Part shown: piece by piece, positions 46,075 through 54,116 of the stretch
Layout of the letters: every line of letters begins with the position of its first letter
How positions within the stretch are numbered: position 1 is the stretch's first letter
Source of the DNA: an uncultured Maribacter sp.
GTDB lineage: Bacteria > Bacteroidota > Bacteroidia > Flavobacteriales > Flavobacteriaceae
NCBI GenBank assembly: GCA_947498505.1
Contig: CANMKG010000005.1
Span: 1 to 64,000 of the forward strand
Direction: 5' to 3'
Length of the DNA: 64,000 nt
Made by a program: the position numbers and the translations under genes
Notes under the pieces: generated by a model
Databases searched by the model: none
Told to the model about the DNA's origin: nothing
What the model saw: the letters and a program-made list of their open reading frames with translations, nothing else

Positions 46075-46761
46075 TTATACCGTTTTGGCAACAATTTTTA
46101 GTTTTTTAGCCAATTCATGCATTGTCATTCTCTGAACTATGTTACTTTTATTGGCATTAAAAACATCAATATTATCTAATCGTAAAGTTATTAATTTTGA
46201 TTCCTCCTTTAATTCTAGTAAAGATTCGTTTTTTTGTATTTCAACAAGTTTGGTATCGAATCTTTTTTTAAGTGTTATAGTTCTTTTGGCATTTGATAAT
46301 TCAAATCCAGAATAATCAATAAGGCGACTAATTCCATTTAAGAACTTAACTCCTATATATCCTATAACAATCATTCCGATTTCTATAATTAACGAAAAAA
46401 GACTAAAATCATTTTCGGTAGAAAATGAGTTAACTAGACTTAAAACTCCGAAAAATCCGATTATACAAAAGATTATTCCAAAAAATATAGACACCATATC
46501 AATTAATACTGCTTTTTGGGTTCGCGTAACTTTTATTGAATCGTTAAGTTTTTCTGCTTTAAATCCAATGTTTTTGAGATATTCAAGATTCTCTATTTCA
46601 GAAATTTTACTATTAATTGTGTTTTTTAATTCGCTAGTATTATCTTGAATATTTCGATGATTTAATTCCTCTTTTAAGTTCAGTTGAGATTGGAATGTCA
46701 ACTTTTTATGAATTGCTAAAAGTTCAATCAATTCCCTGTTTGTTTTTTCTTTATAATTCAT
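46075..46761 (-). CDS. membrane protein, unknown
   Basis: The 228-residue protein has a helical Lys/Glu-rich N-terminus (about 1-75; YKEKTNRELIELLAIHKKLTFQSQ), two membrane helices (about 86-108 and 120-143) and a charged C-terminal region. The N-terminal pattern recalls that of gene 51182 in the same block (short helical repeats such as ELNHRNI and EIEKRNL), which may mark a common module. I do not recognise the family. A copy of the 36-bp promoter-like repeat precedes it. Confidence 0.65.
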   Translation of the reverse strand: MNYKEKTNRELIELLAIHKKLTFQSQLNLKEELNHRNIQDNTSELKNTINSKISEIENLEYLKNIGFKAEKLNDSIKVTRTQKAVLIDMVSIFFGIIFCIIGFFGVLSLVNSFSTENDFSLFSLIIEIGMIVIGYIGVKFLNGISRLIDYSGFELSNAKRTITLKKRFDTKLVEIQKNESLLELKEESKLITLRLDNIDVFNANKSNIVQRMTMHELAKKLKIVAKTV

Positions 46762-46787
46762 TGTTTGTTTAATAATGTCTTACATGC

Positions 46788-46823
46788 ATCTAATTTAACA
46801 AATACAAACTCAATAGAAATTCT
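46788..46823 (-). repeat. 36-bp promoter-like repeat, copy 2
   Basis: This is the partner of 45989-46024. The -7-like box here is TGTATTTG (one mismatch to TAnnTTTG). It lies 27-62 bases before the ATG of 46075-46761. Confidence 0.6.
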
Positions 46824-46847
46824 CTAAGGCTTTTTATAGGACCATAG

Positions 46848-47705
46848 TTATTCTCTTATTAGTTGTTCGAGTTCAATGGTTTTCCAGTCTGATTTAGAAT
46901 TAATTAAATTCTCAAGCACTGCAATATGACCTGCTCCCATTAATACCATAATTTTCTTGTCTTTTTCTTCCACATATTTTTGTATTAAGCCATAACTGAA
47001 TATGTTCCTTTTTATCCATTCAGATGCTAAAAATGAGCCAATGTTATTATCAATTGTTCCTGCTTGATTTGCTGCAGATAAATACCAATCTAAATTAATT
47101 CTCCTCTGCTCTTTATTATTCAAAAAGTTGAAAATATCAATTAATGAAGCTTTATCATTAACCAGTCCATTATATTGATTTTCGTATTCTTCGATATCTA
47201 GGTTGAACTTATGAATCAATTTTTCTTGGTTGGCAATTGTCATTGCTGACATTAAACTATCGTAGGGAAATGAAGTATTACGGTAATCAATCCCGAAGAT
47301 TTGTTTGTGATTTAATTTGCTTGCTACTCTGAAGCCCAATTGATAAATTTCATTTCGTTTGTCTTGTCCCCAGTTAGTGTTTTTGTAGAGGTTGAACAGA
47401 GAATCTAGTTTAGGCTGATATGCTAGGGTTCTCTCAACAAAAATTTTATCAGGACCAAATTTTGCTATTTTATTGGCAATTGATTCAAGCTCTTTTTGGT
47501 AATCTTCTGATAGAATATCGATTTCGTTAGTTTGAGCAATATCAAATCCCCCTTGCCGATAGTTATTCCAGTGAGAACTTCCAACTAATAAAACTTGAAC
47601 TTTATTTGATTCAACCTGGCCTTCCGTTGGTTTTCTGTCCGTTGAATTTTGACAAGAAATGATAGTAATCAAACAGATTGTCAGTATAATATGGTATGAT
47701 TTCAT
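46848..47705 (-). CDS. DUF5694-like lipoprotein or exported protein
   Basis: The 285-residue protein has a lipoprotein-type signal (ICLITIISCQNS, Cys near 19). It then has VQVLLVGSSHWNNY (about 32-45), FGPDKIFVERTLAYQPKLDSL (about 88-108) and a C-terminal KKIMVLMGAGHIAVLENL (about 254-271). The strand-Gly-x-x-His opening and the late GxGHxxxL motif match DUF5694 and are reminiscent of TraB/PrgY-like metal-dependent folds. Function is unknown. Its ATG is 18 bases from the inner end of an attC-like repeat, consistent with a single-gene cassette. Confidence 0.72.
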   Translation of the reverse strand: MKSYHIILTICLITIISCQNSTDRKPTEGQVESNKVQVLLVGSSHWNNYRQGGFDIAQTNEIDILSEDYQKELESIANKIAKFGPDKIFVERTLAYQPKLDSLFNLYKNTNWGQDKRNEIYQLGFRVASKLNHKQIFGIDYRNTSFPYDSLMSAMTIANQEKLIHKFNLDIEEYENQYNGLVNDKASLIDIFNFLNNKEQRRINLDWYLSAANQAGTIDNNIGSFLASEWIKRNIFSYGLIQKYVEEKDKKIMVLMGAGHIAVLENLINSKSDWKTIELEQLIRE

Positions 47706-47722
47706 TGTATTATTCTAATTAT

Positions 47723-47853
47723 TGCTAACGGTTTCGGCTATAGGTAGTTTGGGGTTATAAGCCCTGACTTTTCGGTTTGGCGCCGACCTTTGTTTTATGT
47801 TAATACTTTCGTTTTATCACTTTCGCCCCAATTGCTTATAACCAATGTTAGGT
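47723..47853 (-). repeat. attC-like inverted repeat between 47861 and 46848
   Basis: The outer boxes on the + strand are TGCTAACGG (47723-47731) and TGTTAGGT (47846-47853). Inner pairs are GGCTATAGG (47736-47744) with CTTATAACC (47835-47843) and GGGG (47751) with CCCC (47826). The intervening ~70 bases are variable. On the coding strand the left box ACCTAAC fits the attC R'' pattern RYYYAAC. Confidence 0.6.
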
Positions 47854-47860
47854 AAAGTTT

Positions 47861-49321
47861 TTATTCGTCAATGATTTTAAAATAACTACCACTTTTTACC
47901 AATATTCCTTTTTCACTTATAAGCGGATGTCTTGTTCCCCACCAATTGAACTGCAAATAATAGGCATTACGGTTATCAGGTAAACTAATTTCAAATTCAA
48001 CTGTCCTTCCGTTTTCTGTCCAGTTTAGGTTGTTTTCAATATTATTTAAGTGAATAAGTTTTCTTAAATTTTTTCCATCTTGAAAAATTGTTGTTATTGT
48101 ATCGTTTTTTTTCATTGGCTCTGAAAACGAAATAGCGATTTTGGTTTTCTCGGAAAAATTGGTGGATGTAGAATCCTTTGGTGAGATTATTCTCGGTTTT
48201 GATAAGTCTTTCTGAGTTTCAGAAGTCCATTCAAGCATTTTAGGATATAAGTCCTTCAAAGTTTCTCCTTTTTCCTTTTGATTATAAATGTTCAAAAACT
48301 GTTGTGTGAATAGCTGAGCATATTGAAATCCTCTGCTATCGTTTTGAAAACTCCAGTTTAATCCAATCTCGTCTGCATATTTTGGAAAATACCTTTTTAA
48401 AAATATATCGTAGACTGCCCAAGTCATATATTCGTTGAATACAGCACTACCTGAATTGTCATAACCATTACTTTTATTATAACCACTTTTATTATCCCAT
48501 AAGTGGGCATTGAAACTTTTGTCAACTAATTCTTTATACTGATTTGTAGTAGGGTTAACATATCCGTGGTCCATTTCAGTAAAAAGATTATGTATAGAAG
48601 TCGCAATGTCTTTCTCATTAGTTGTGATAGTGTCGGATAACACATAATTGGGAATTGTTATGAAATCTGCCACAGTGGTTGAATCAATATCCCTATGGCA
48701 ATTCATTCTATAAACAAAAGGGGAAAGTACAATATTGTATTTCTCATCGTTTGAATATTGCTCACCAAACTCTTTTATCAAGAATTCACGCATTTCGTTT
48801 AAGTACTGCGTTTTTTTGTACTTGTCAGATACAGCATTATAATACCTCTTGTTTTGAGCAAAAAAATCTCTAAAGTTAGACTTTTGAACAAAGTCATTTA
48901 TCAAGTCCAAATGGTTATCAAAAGGTTGAAACCCTTTGTTTGCATAGAAATCAAACTTTCTTTTTAACTGATTATTCTCATCAAAAGTGAATGCATAAGA
49001 ATCCGTTCTAAAGCTCAGATATTCTTCCCATCTTTCTCTTGAGTAGTTCACAGAATCCAATAAAGAATGTTCACTTACTGATTTAAAATATTCATGAACC
49101 TTGTTATAATATTCAAAGTCTTTTCTAACTTCCCATTTATCTGTTTTTCCATAATCTGTAAGTGCTAAAATAATATTTGCCAATTCATAAGTTTCGGGAT
49201 ATTCAACCCGTATAATCTCTTTCGATTCTTTTCTTTCATTTTTTGAGTTTTTACAAGAAAAAGTAAAAACTGCAAGTGATAATGAACAAATAATAATTCT
49301 AAATGATTGTTTTATCCTCAT
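47861..49321 (-). CDS. DUF4932-like lipoprotein with degenerate metallopeptidase motif
   Basis: The 486-residue protein has a lipoprotein signal (LSLAVFTFSCKNSKNE, Cys near 23). A large helical domain follows (about 40-370), then a beta-sandwich (about 375-480; RIISPKDSTSTNFSEKTKIAISFSEPM) like a bacterial Ig-like fold. The region around 237-250 reads LFTEMDHGYVNP, where DUF4932 relatives usually have a HExxH-type motif followed by xxVNP. Here the first His is Thr, so catalysis is uncertain. The family assignment is tentative. It is one gene between two gap repeats. Confidence 0.65.
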   Translation of the reverse strand: MRIKQSFRIIICSLSLAVFTFSCKNSKNERKESKEIIRVEYPETYELANIILALTDYGKTDKWEVRKDFEYYNKVHEYFKSVSEHSLLDSVNYSRERWEEYLSFRTDSYAFTFDENNQLKRKFDFYANKGFQPFDNHLDLINDFVQKSNFRDFFAQNKRYYNAVSDKYKKTQYLNEMREFLIKEFGEQYSNDEKYNIVLSPFVYRMNCHRDIDSTTVADFITIPNYVLSDTITTNEKDIATSIHNLFTEMDHGYVNPTTNQYKELVDKSFNAHLWDNKSGYNKSNGYDNSGSAVFNEYMTWAVYDIFLKRYFPKYADEIGLNWSFQNDSRGFQYAQLFTQQFLNIYNQKEKGETLKDLYPKMLEWTSETQKDLSKPRIISPKDSTSTNFSEKTKIAISFSEPMKKNDTITTIFQDGKNLRKLIHLNNIENNLNWTENGRTVEFEISLPDNRNAYYLQFNWWGTRHPLISEKGILVKSGSYFKIIDE

Positions 49322-49407
49322 TGTTGGTTTTATATTTTGCGGACTTTGTTAATACGCATAGATTTTTTTTCTATTTAGTATAAAAGTCCTATTTTTTTTA
49401 TACCGTG
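49322..49407 (-). repeat. possible degenerate attC-like site between 49408 and 47861
   Basis: The coding-strand left box is CTGTAACACGG, which contains the stop of 49408 and mirrors the GTTACAG box upstream of the same gene. A GGACTTT / AAAGTCC hairpin (49341 and 49383 regions) lies inside. A clear right box is not visible, so this is the weakest site of the array. Confidence 0.3.
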
Positions 49408-50292
49408 TTACAGGCAGTTTTTATTTATCCATTCCTCATAAGGTAAAACCCTTGTCCATCGCATTATTTGCCCATAATGTTTTGTTTTTTGGAATTGTCG
49501 GTGGTCAAATTCATAACCCTTACAAATTCCGACCAAAGTCCAATCTTGACCTGATTTTTTAAAAAGTCCGCCACCACTATCTCCAGCACCGCACAAATAT
49601 TCTAAATCCAAAGGCTCTGGACTTCCCATTTTATTTGAATCTGAAGTATTTGGTTGGTCAAAATCACAATAAAGAAAATTGTAAAGCCCGTTTATTTTTT
49701 GTCCGCCAATCGAATCCACAACATTTTGTCCAGCAATTTTCTCGTTTGCAAATGTAAGCCCATCTTTATTTCCAATTCCGAAACCACCGTAACCTACTCC
49801 GATTACTTTTGAATTTAGTTCATCTTTTTGGTCATTTAACTTTGCAGGTTTTATATCTGAAATTGGATTTGCGAGTTTAATTATTGCAATATCATTTTCG
49901 CCTGTGTCAAAGTCTTTTAAGTAATTTGGATGAATTACAATTTTAGAAATAGGATATTCTATCTCGTTTATACAGAATTTTACGCTGTCAAGAGGTGTAA
50001 CTCTGTGGTTAATAGGAACATTTGCGTAAAATATCATACCGTTATTGTCTACAGTATCGACCCGAATATCATTCTCAATTAGAATATGAGCCGCAGTCAA
50101 AATGTAATTTTTATTAATCAAGACAGCTGAACCAGTCTGTTCTGGATTTATTTGAATTTGCCCAATACAGTCAAACTGTTTTTTATTCGCTAATTCAAGA
50201 TATTCCTCTTTTTCTCGGTCGTGCCTAATTATTCCTGAAATTAGAAAAGGAACGACTGCAAATACGAAAAATATTGTTTGATGTTTTTTCAT
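49408..50292 (-). CDS. trypsin-like serine protease (S1 family), exported
   Basis: The 294-residue protein has an N-terminal hydrophobic segment (about 6-22) acting as signal or anchor. The chymotrypsin fold shows all three catalytic residues: His in LTAAHILIEN (about 69), Asp in GENDIAIIKL (about 130) and Ser in CGAGDSGGGLF (about 245). KVIGVGYGGFG is also typical. It likely acts in the periplasm. It is a single-gene unit, and its TAA stop is part of the attC-like left box. The predicted activity is strong; the biological target is unknown. Confidence 0.88.
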   Translation of the reverse strand: MKKHQTIFFVFAVVPFLISGIIRHDREKEEYLELANKKQFDCIGQIQINPEQTGSAVLINKNYILTAAHILIENDIRVDTVDNNGMIFYANVPINHRVTPLDSVKFCINEIEYPISKIVIHPNYLKDFDTGENDIAIIKLANPISDIKPAKLNDQKDELNSKVIGVGYGGFGIGNKDGLTFANEKIAGQNVVDSIGGQKINGLYNFLYCDFDQPNTSDSNKMGSPEPLDLEYLCGAGDSGGGLFKKSGQDWTLVGICKGYEFDHRQFQKTKHYGQIMRWTRVLPYEEWINKNCL

Positions 50293-50314
50293 CTAAATTG
50301 TAGTTTTTCAAATT

Positions 50315-50480
50315 GCCTGTAACAGCTACGCGCTAAGCAAAAGCTTTTGGTTTTGTTTTTTCTTTTTTTGTGCCAAATCTACCCCGACGCTTCGGGGCAT
50401 AAGATTTTGCAACATCATAAATATACACAGACCTTGGCGTAAAACTCGAAGTCCGTATTAATTATAGGTATTGTTAGGCA
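50315..50480 (-). repeat. attC-like inverted repeat between 50487 and 49408
   Basis: Its + strand ends are GCCTGTAACAGC (50315-50326) and TGTTAGGCA (50472-50480). The latter contains GTTAGGC, a perfect GTTRRRY core. It includes hairpin CCCCGACGCTTCGGGG (50382-50397). Its last 24 bases before the core (50453-50476) are identical to 54090-54113. Confidence 0.6.
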
Positions 50481-50486
50481 TAGTGT

Positions 50487-51071
50487 TTATTTGTTTTCTA
50501 TTTTAATTATCGTATCCGTTTCTATACTTTTTTCAGGTCCAAACTCGTATTTATTATACCTAACTTTTAATACTGACTTTCCGTTTTTAGTTTTTAGAGA
50601 AGCTTTATCAAAGTCAATATCTTCATTAAGATTTATTTCCATTATTTTCTTTTCTAACAGCCAATACTTTTTTTCAGTCAATTCGTAAGGGCAACACATT
50701 CCCATAAGTCCTTGATATTTTGAGTAAACCACAATTTTTTCGTTTTCCAATTTCATTTGATTCGGATATATTGGATAGAGAATAGTTGATGTTAAAATAA
50801 CAAAAAACATTCCCCCAAATAACCAAAATGCCAAAGCCAGAATTGGAGTAGTAAAATAAAAACCGTAATAGATTACTGATTTTTTAAATGGTTTTAAACT
50901 CGAGAAAAAGAGAATAATTCCACTTGCATAAACCAATAATGTTGTAAAATACGTCAGGTTATAATTTAGGCTTATTTTGATTGTATTTTTCAGAGCAAAG
51001 TTCAATAAAACCATTCCTAAAAGGAAGAAATGAATCTTTGTAGTTATTTCTTTGATTTTGGTTTTTGTCAT
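50487..51071 (-). CDS. membrane protein, unknown
   Basis: The 194-residue protein has four hydrophobic stretches in its first 105 residues (about 12-30, 38-58, 66-84, 86-104), then a soluble strand-rich tail (about 108-194) with a CCPYE motif near 128. No recognisable domain was found. The ATG lies immediately next to the right end of the 51075 repeat, and a second repeat begins six bases after its stop, as expected for a cassette gene. Confidence 0.65.
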   Translation of the reverse strand: MTKTKIKEITTKIHFFLLGMVLLNFALKNTIKISLNYNLTYFTTLLVYASGIILFFSSLKPFKKSVIYYGFYFTTPILALAFWLFGGMFFVILTSTILYPIYPNQMKLENEKIVVYSKYQGLMGMCCPYELTEKKYWLLEKKIMEINLNEDIDFDKASLKTKNGKSVLKVRYNKYEFGPEKSIETDTIIKIENK

Positions 51072-51074
51072 ATT

Positions 51075-51160
51075 GTGGCTAACGTCTCAGCATCGTTAGT
51101 ACGTGAATTAAAAGTGATGAACTTTCGATTAAGCCTTAGTTAAGTCCGCATTGTTTATAG
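51075..51160 (-). repeat. attC-like site between 51182 and 50487
   Basis: The + strand left box GTGGCTAACG (51075-51084) and right box CATTGTTTATAG (51149-51160) correspond to the array consensus (coding strand CTATAAACAATG and CGTTAGCCAC). Pairing between the two halves is weaker than at other sites. Confidence 0.45.
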
Positions 51161-51181
51161 TTTTTGTGGGACACAGTTTTT

Positions 51182-51793
51182 TTATTCTCTTTCTTGAATT
51201 TCATAATCGTTATTATGCAACGAAATTAAATTGAAAAGGTATTCTTCGTCAGTTCCATGTAATCTGAACATTCCGTTATTTTGCTCAATAAATTTCGTTA
51301 TTATTCTGTCGTTAATTTTCTTTTTGTAAAATAGGTTGATTGTGTCTTTGATGATAGTATATGGCGTATTCAAAACTCCTCTTCTTGACCACCAACCAGC
51401 AAAAAATGTGATTAACATTGACTTTATTTTTTTGTTTTTTCCACAATAGTCGCAAAGAATTCTATTTTGAGTCAAATCATTACAAAATATAATTAGGGAT
51501 ACAATTGTATTGAATTCTTGGCCAGATAATTTACTTCTTTTTTGACCACAATTGGGACATTTTAGATTTTCAATCTTTTTAATTAGGGATTGTTTTTCAA
51601 ATTCGGTAAGTGTATTAGTTTCTGCATCCACCCATGTGATAAGTCGCTTGTCCAAATTTCGTTTTTCGATTTCGCTTTTTAGAATTTCGAGAACTTCTTT
51701 TCGTAATCCTTTCGATTCGTTCTCAGCAATACTTTCAATTTTTGAATCAGAAAAGCCTTTGTAGTTTTCTCTTATTTCTTCGACACTATACAT
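51182..51793 (-). CDS. zinc-ribbon protein, unknown
   Basis: The 203-residue soluble protein has a helical N-terminus with repeated Glu/Lys helices (about 1-70; IRENYKGFSDSKIESIAENESKGLRKEVLEI). A zinc ribbon is made of CPNCGQKRSK (about 80-83) and CDYCGKNKK (about 116-119). A C-terminal helical region follows. The first part resembles short tandem helical modules seen in Bacteroidetes proteins of unknown role (compare gene 46075). Nucleic acid or protein binding is plausible from the ribbon. Confidence 0.68.
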   Translation of the reverse strand: MYSVEEIRENYKGFSDSKIESIAENESKGLRKEVLEILKSEIEKRNLDKRLITWVDAETNTLTEFEKQSLIKKIENLKCPNCGQKRSKLSGQEFNTIVSLIIFCNDLTQNRILCDYCGKNKKIKSMLITFFAGWWSRRGVLNTPYTIIKDTINLFYKKKINDRIITKFIEQNNGMFRLHGTDEEYLFNLISLHNNDYEIQERE

Positions 51794-51813
51794 TCAAATG
51801 GCGTTTTATTAAA

Positions 51814-51940
51814 GGTTCTTATATATAAAGTTGCGTGTTTGAGTGCGAGGATTTTCCGAAGGAAAATCAGAAGCTAGCAAACTAGCAACTAACATTGATT
51901 AGACTAAAAGTAGCGATTTTTTATATACTTTGTTGGCATC
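51814..51940 (-). repeat. attC-like inverted repeat between 51952 and 51182
   Basis: The arms around TATATATAAAGTTGCG (51820-51835) and GCGATTTTTTATATACTTTG (51913-51932) pair imperfectly, with TGTTGGC next to the right arm. A perfect inner hairpin GATTTTCC / GGAAAATC lies at 51850-51868. The outer boxes are less like the consensus than in neighbours. Confidence 0.4.
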
Positions 51941-51951
51941 TCGTTTTTTAT

Positions 51952-52362
51952 TCATATCGTTTCTAGTCCAATTATTAAAGTCACTATAGTAATGATTAAA
52001 AGACCGAACGTAAATATTTTATCGGAAGTTTTGACGTGGGGATTTTTTGCTCCTAGTCCATCGTTTATTTCATCTGAATATCTTAAAAATAGTATAAAAT
52101 CTCTTTTATGAATATTTACACTAATCCGCTTAAAAATTCTGTCAAAAATCCAGTAGACTGTTGGAATACAAAGTCCGAAATACAATACCTTGTCAGTTCT
52201 GAATGTAGGTTTTAAGAATAAAAATCCGTGGAGTCCGATTGTCAAAAGTCCGATACAAATTAACCATACTATTTTTTCTTTCATCCATTTCTTTTTTCTT
52301 GTATACAGAATAAAGAAACTAACTCCGATAGCTATTGTAATTCCAATTTCTCCATTATCCAT
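51952..52362 (-). CDS. four-helix membrane protein, unknown
   Basis: The 136-residue protein has membrane segments at about 5-21, 30-50, 60-76 and 115-133, with a basic loop between the third and fourth (RIFKRISVNIHKRDF). No recognisable family. It stands alone between two attC-like gaps, 20 bases before one and 11 bases after the other. Its composition is AT-rich like its neighbours. Confidence 0.6.
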   Translation of the reverse strand: MDNGEIGITIAIGVSFFILYTRKKKWMKEKIVWLICIGLLTIGLHGFLFLKPTFRTDKVLYFGLCIPTVYWIFDRIFKRISVNIHKRDFILFLRYSDEINDGLGAKNPHVKTSDKIFTFGLLIITIVTLIIGLETI

Positions 52363-52400
52363 TTAAGCCAATTTTCTTTTTCATGAGGATTTTTAAATGT

Positions 52401-52490
52401 TTGCTAATAGTTCGGCTGAGCATAGTGCGGAGACAAGAAAACGTTTCGTTTCCGTCTTAGCTATGAGCCAATTTTTTTTTGTATTGTTAT
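52401..52490 (-). repeat. attC-like hairpin between 52487 and 51952
   Basis: Outer boxes TTGCTAATAG (52401-52410) and ATTGTTATTT (near 52484) flank a strong imperfect hairpin: GGCT..CATAG..CGGA (52414-52431) with TCCG..CTATGAGCC (52451-52469). It contains central palindrome AAACGTTT. The right box contains the stop codon of gene 52487. Confidence 0.6.
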
Positions 52491-52849
52491 TTATACTCAA
52501 TTAATTCTTTTTCCGTCAAATCTGTTAGACTTTCGTCAATGTGGACTTTTTTAATCCCAATTCCTGAGAACAATTCCAGTAAAATTCTTTTTTCCACTTC
52601 CGAAAGCCCACCTTCTGACATTTCCATTTGTTGGATAATTCCAATCGAGTTTTTGGTTGAAAGGTTATTATTTATAAATACATCACGTATAAATTTTTCC
52701 GCCATATTAAAGTCTGCAATCAAGAGTCGTTGGTTATTAAAGTCCATCTGCGATTTATCAGAGATAGATTTTTTGTTTATTAAATCTCTGATTTCTATTC
52801 GATTTGTATATAATCTGATGTAGTACTTGTTTTTACTAAAAATTCCCAA
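52487..52849 (-). CDS. small soluble protein, unknown; TTG start
   Basis: The 120-residue product runs GIFSKNKYYIRLYTNRIEIRDL at its start, then QRLLIADFNMAEKFIRDVF (about 41-59), IQQMEMSEGGLSEVEKRILLELF and IKKVHIDESLTDL. It is mixed alpha/beta without membrane segments. The N-terminal strand pattern suggests an actin-like or related fold fragment, but I cannot name a family. The only start between an upstream in-frame stop and the conserved-looking region is TTG 52849. The stop TAA lies inside the attC-like box. Confidence 0.6.
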   Translation of the reverse strand: MGIFSKNKYYIRLYTNRIEIRDLINKKSISDKSQMDFNNQRLLIADFNMAEKFIRDVFINNNLSTKNSIGIIQQMEMSEGGLSEVEKRILLELFSGIGIKKVHIDESLTDLTEKELIEYK

Positions 52850-52863
52850 TTTCTTGTATAATT

Positions 52864-52999
52864 AATGTTAACGATTGAGCAAAGGTTTGTTGATGTGATT
52901 CATCCGAAGGACAATCTTGCAGAACCTAAAAATAGTTTTTTGCTTGTGATTTCCGTTTAAAAAATCCGCAAGTAATTACTTATAGCCATTGTTAGCATT
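52864..52999 (-). repeat. attC-like inverted repeat between 53005 and 52487
   Basis: The ends match well: AATGTTAACGATTG (52864-52877) against the reverse complement of the right end (52986-52999), 11 of 14 positions. CTTATAGCC (52979-52987) is the inner box shared with other sites. Inner hairpin regions are variable. Confidence 0.62.
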
Positions 53000-53004
53000 A
53001 GTTA

Positions 53005-53901
53005 TTATTTTAAGAGTTTAAATTTATCCTCAACCAAAGATTCATAAATAAATGTTGCTACATCTTTACTGATTAGTTCAGATAAAGCTAAATCAACTAC
53101 TTTTCCTTTTATTACTTGCGACCAAGTTTTTTTATTTAATTTTTTAGAGAGTCCTCTTAGTTCTTCTATTTCTTCAAATATTATTTCTTGACCATAACCC
53201 AATTCCTCTAACTTCCTTAAAACTAAATCAATTTTTTTATTAGTTTCAGATTGTGATTTTTTTTTCTCATTATTCCTTTTTCCTCTTTTTTTTCTTTCTA
53301 CATACTCAGCACCTTTTAGAGATAACTTTACAGAATCTTTTTTTGAATACTTTTCTTCTTTGATTGCATATCCTTTTTTTTCTAAGCTTTCACAAATTTC
53401 AATTGCTTCATCATCTCTTAAGTTTATGTTATTAGATTCCAAAATTAAAGCTATTGAATAGTAGTAATTATCTCCATATAAGTAATATAATTTTTCCATA
53501 GTAAAATCTAACTTTTCTTTTACGGAATTTATTTCTGTGGAGACATTATCATTATTTAAACTATTTATAACAGATAGGTAACCTTTTAATTTTTTAAATT
53601 CATTTAATTTAAACTTGAATTGATTGATTTTATGTCTTGTTATATCTTCTTGAGTTTCTCCAATAGGACTAAATGTGAAAAACATATTTGTCCTTTCGTC
53701 GTAAGAATATTGAAATGCTTTAATTATACTATCAGGACTTGGAATTATATTTGTATTGAGAAATTCAACAATCTGATTAACCCAATTTTCTGATTCAATT
53801 TTTGAAATAGATTTTTTCTGTATAATATCATTAGCTATAATTTCAAAATCAGACAATTTTTTCCAAAATTCAGTTTCTTTTTCTTTTATTTTGTGAGTCA
53901 T
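53005..53901 (-). CDS. soluble protein with winged-helix-like and C-terminal helical module, unknown
   Basis: The 298-residue protein is Lys/Glu-rich. A central segment (about 145-205; DDEAIEICESLEKKGYAIKEE, SVKLSLKGAEYVERK) looks like a winged helix. A very basic linker follows (about 206-222; KKRGKRNNEKKK). A helical C-terminal module comes last (about 225-295; KIDLVLRKLEELGYGQEIIF, LNKKTWSQVIKGKVVDLALS) of a kind I have seen at the ends of other Bacteroidetes accessory proteins but cannot name. It may be a DNA-binding effector. It is a single-gene unit bounded by two of the best array repeats. Confidence 0.65.
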   Translation of the reverse strand: MTHKIKEKETEFWKKLSDFEIIANDIIQKKSISKIESENWVNQIVEFLNTNIIPSPDSIIKAFQYSYDERTNMFFTFSPIGETQEDITRHKINQFKFKLNEFKKLKGYLSVINSLNNDNVSTEINSVKEKLDFTMEKLYYLYGDNYYYSIALILESNNINLRDDEAIEICESLEKKGYAIKEEKYSKKDSVKLSLKGAEYVERKKRGKRNNEKKKSQSETNKKIDLVLRKLEELGYGQEIIFEEIEELRGLSKKLNKKTWSQVIKGKVVDLALSELISKDVATFIYESLVEDKFKLLK

Positions 53902-53910
53902 TTTTTAATT

Positions 53911-54116
53911 AATGCTAACGGCTTAGTGTATGGGACGTAGCGTACAAAAAGACACTAACTTTTCGGATTAACACAGAGCCGTCCCGACGCTTCGGGATTA
54001 TATTTAATTTTTCACTTTTTAAAAGCCAAATCCAAAAGATTTGGCGGACACCCTAAATATAACCAAAACTTGGCGTCAAGCCCTAAAACCCGTATTAATT
54101 ATAGGTATTGTTATAA
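53911..54116 (-). repeat. attC-like inverted repeat between 54111 and 53005
   Basis: The + strand ends are AATGCTAACGGC (53911-53922) and TATTGTTATAA (54107-54116). It includes hairpin TCCCGACGCTTCGGGA (53982-53997) and GCCAAATC / GATTTGGC (54025-54046). It shares CTTGGCGT and a 24-base right end with the site at 50315-50480. The right box contains the stop of 54111. Confidence 0.6.
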
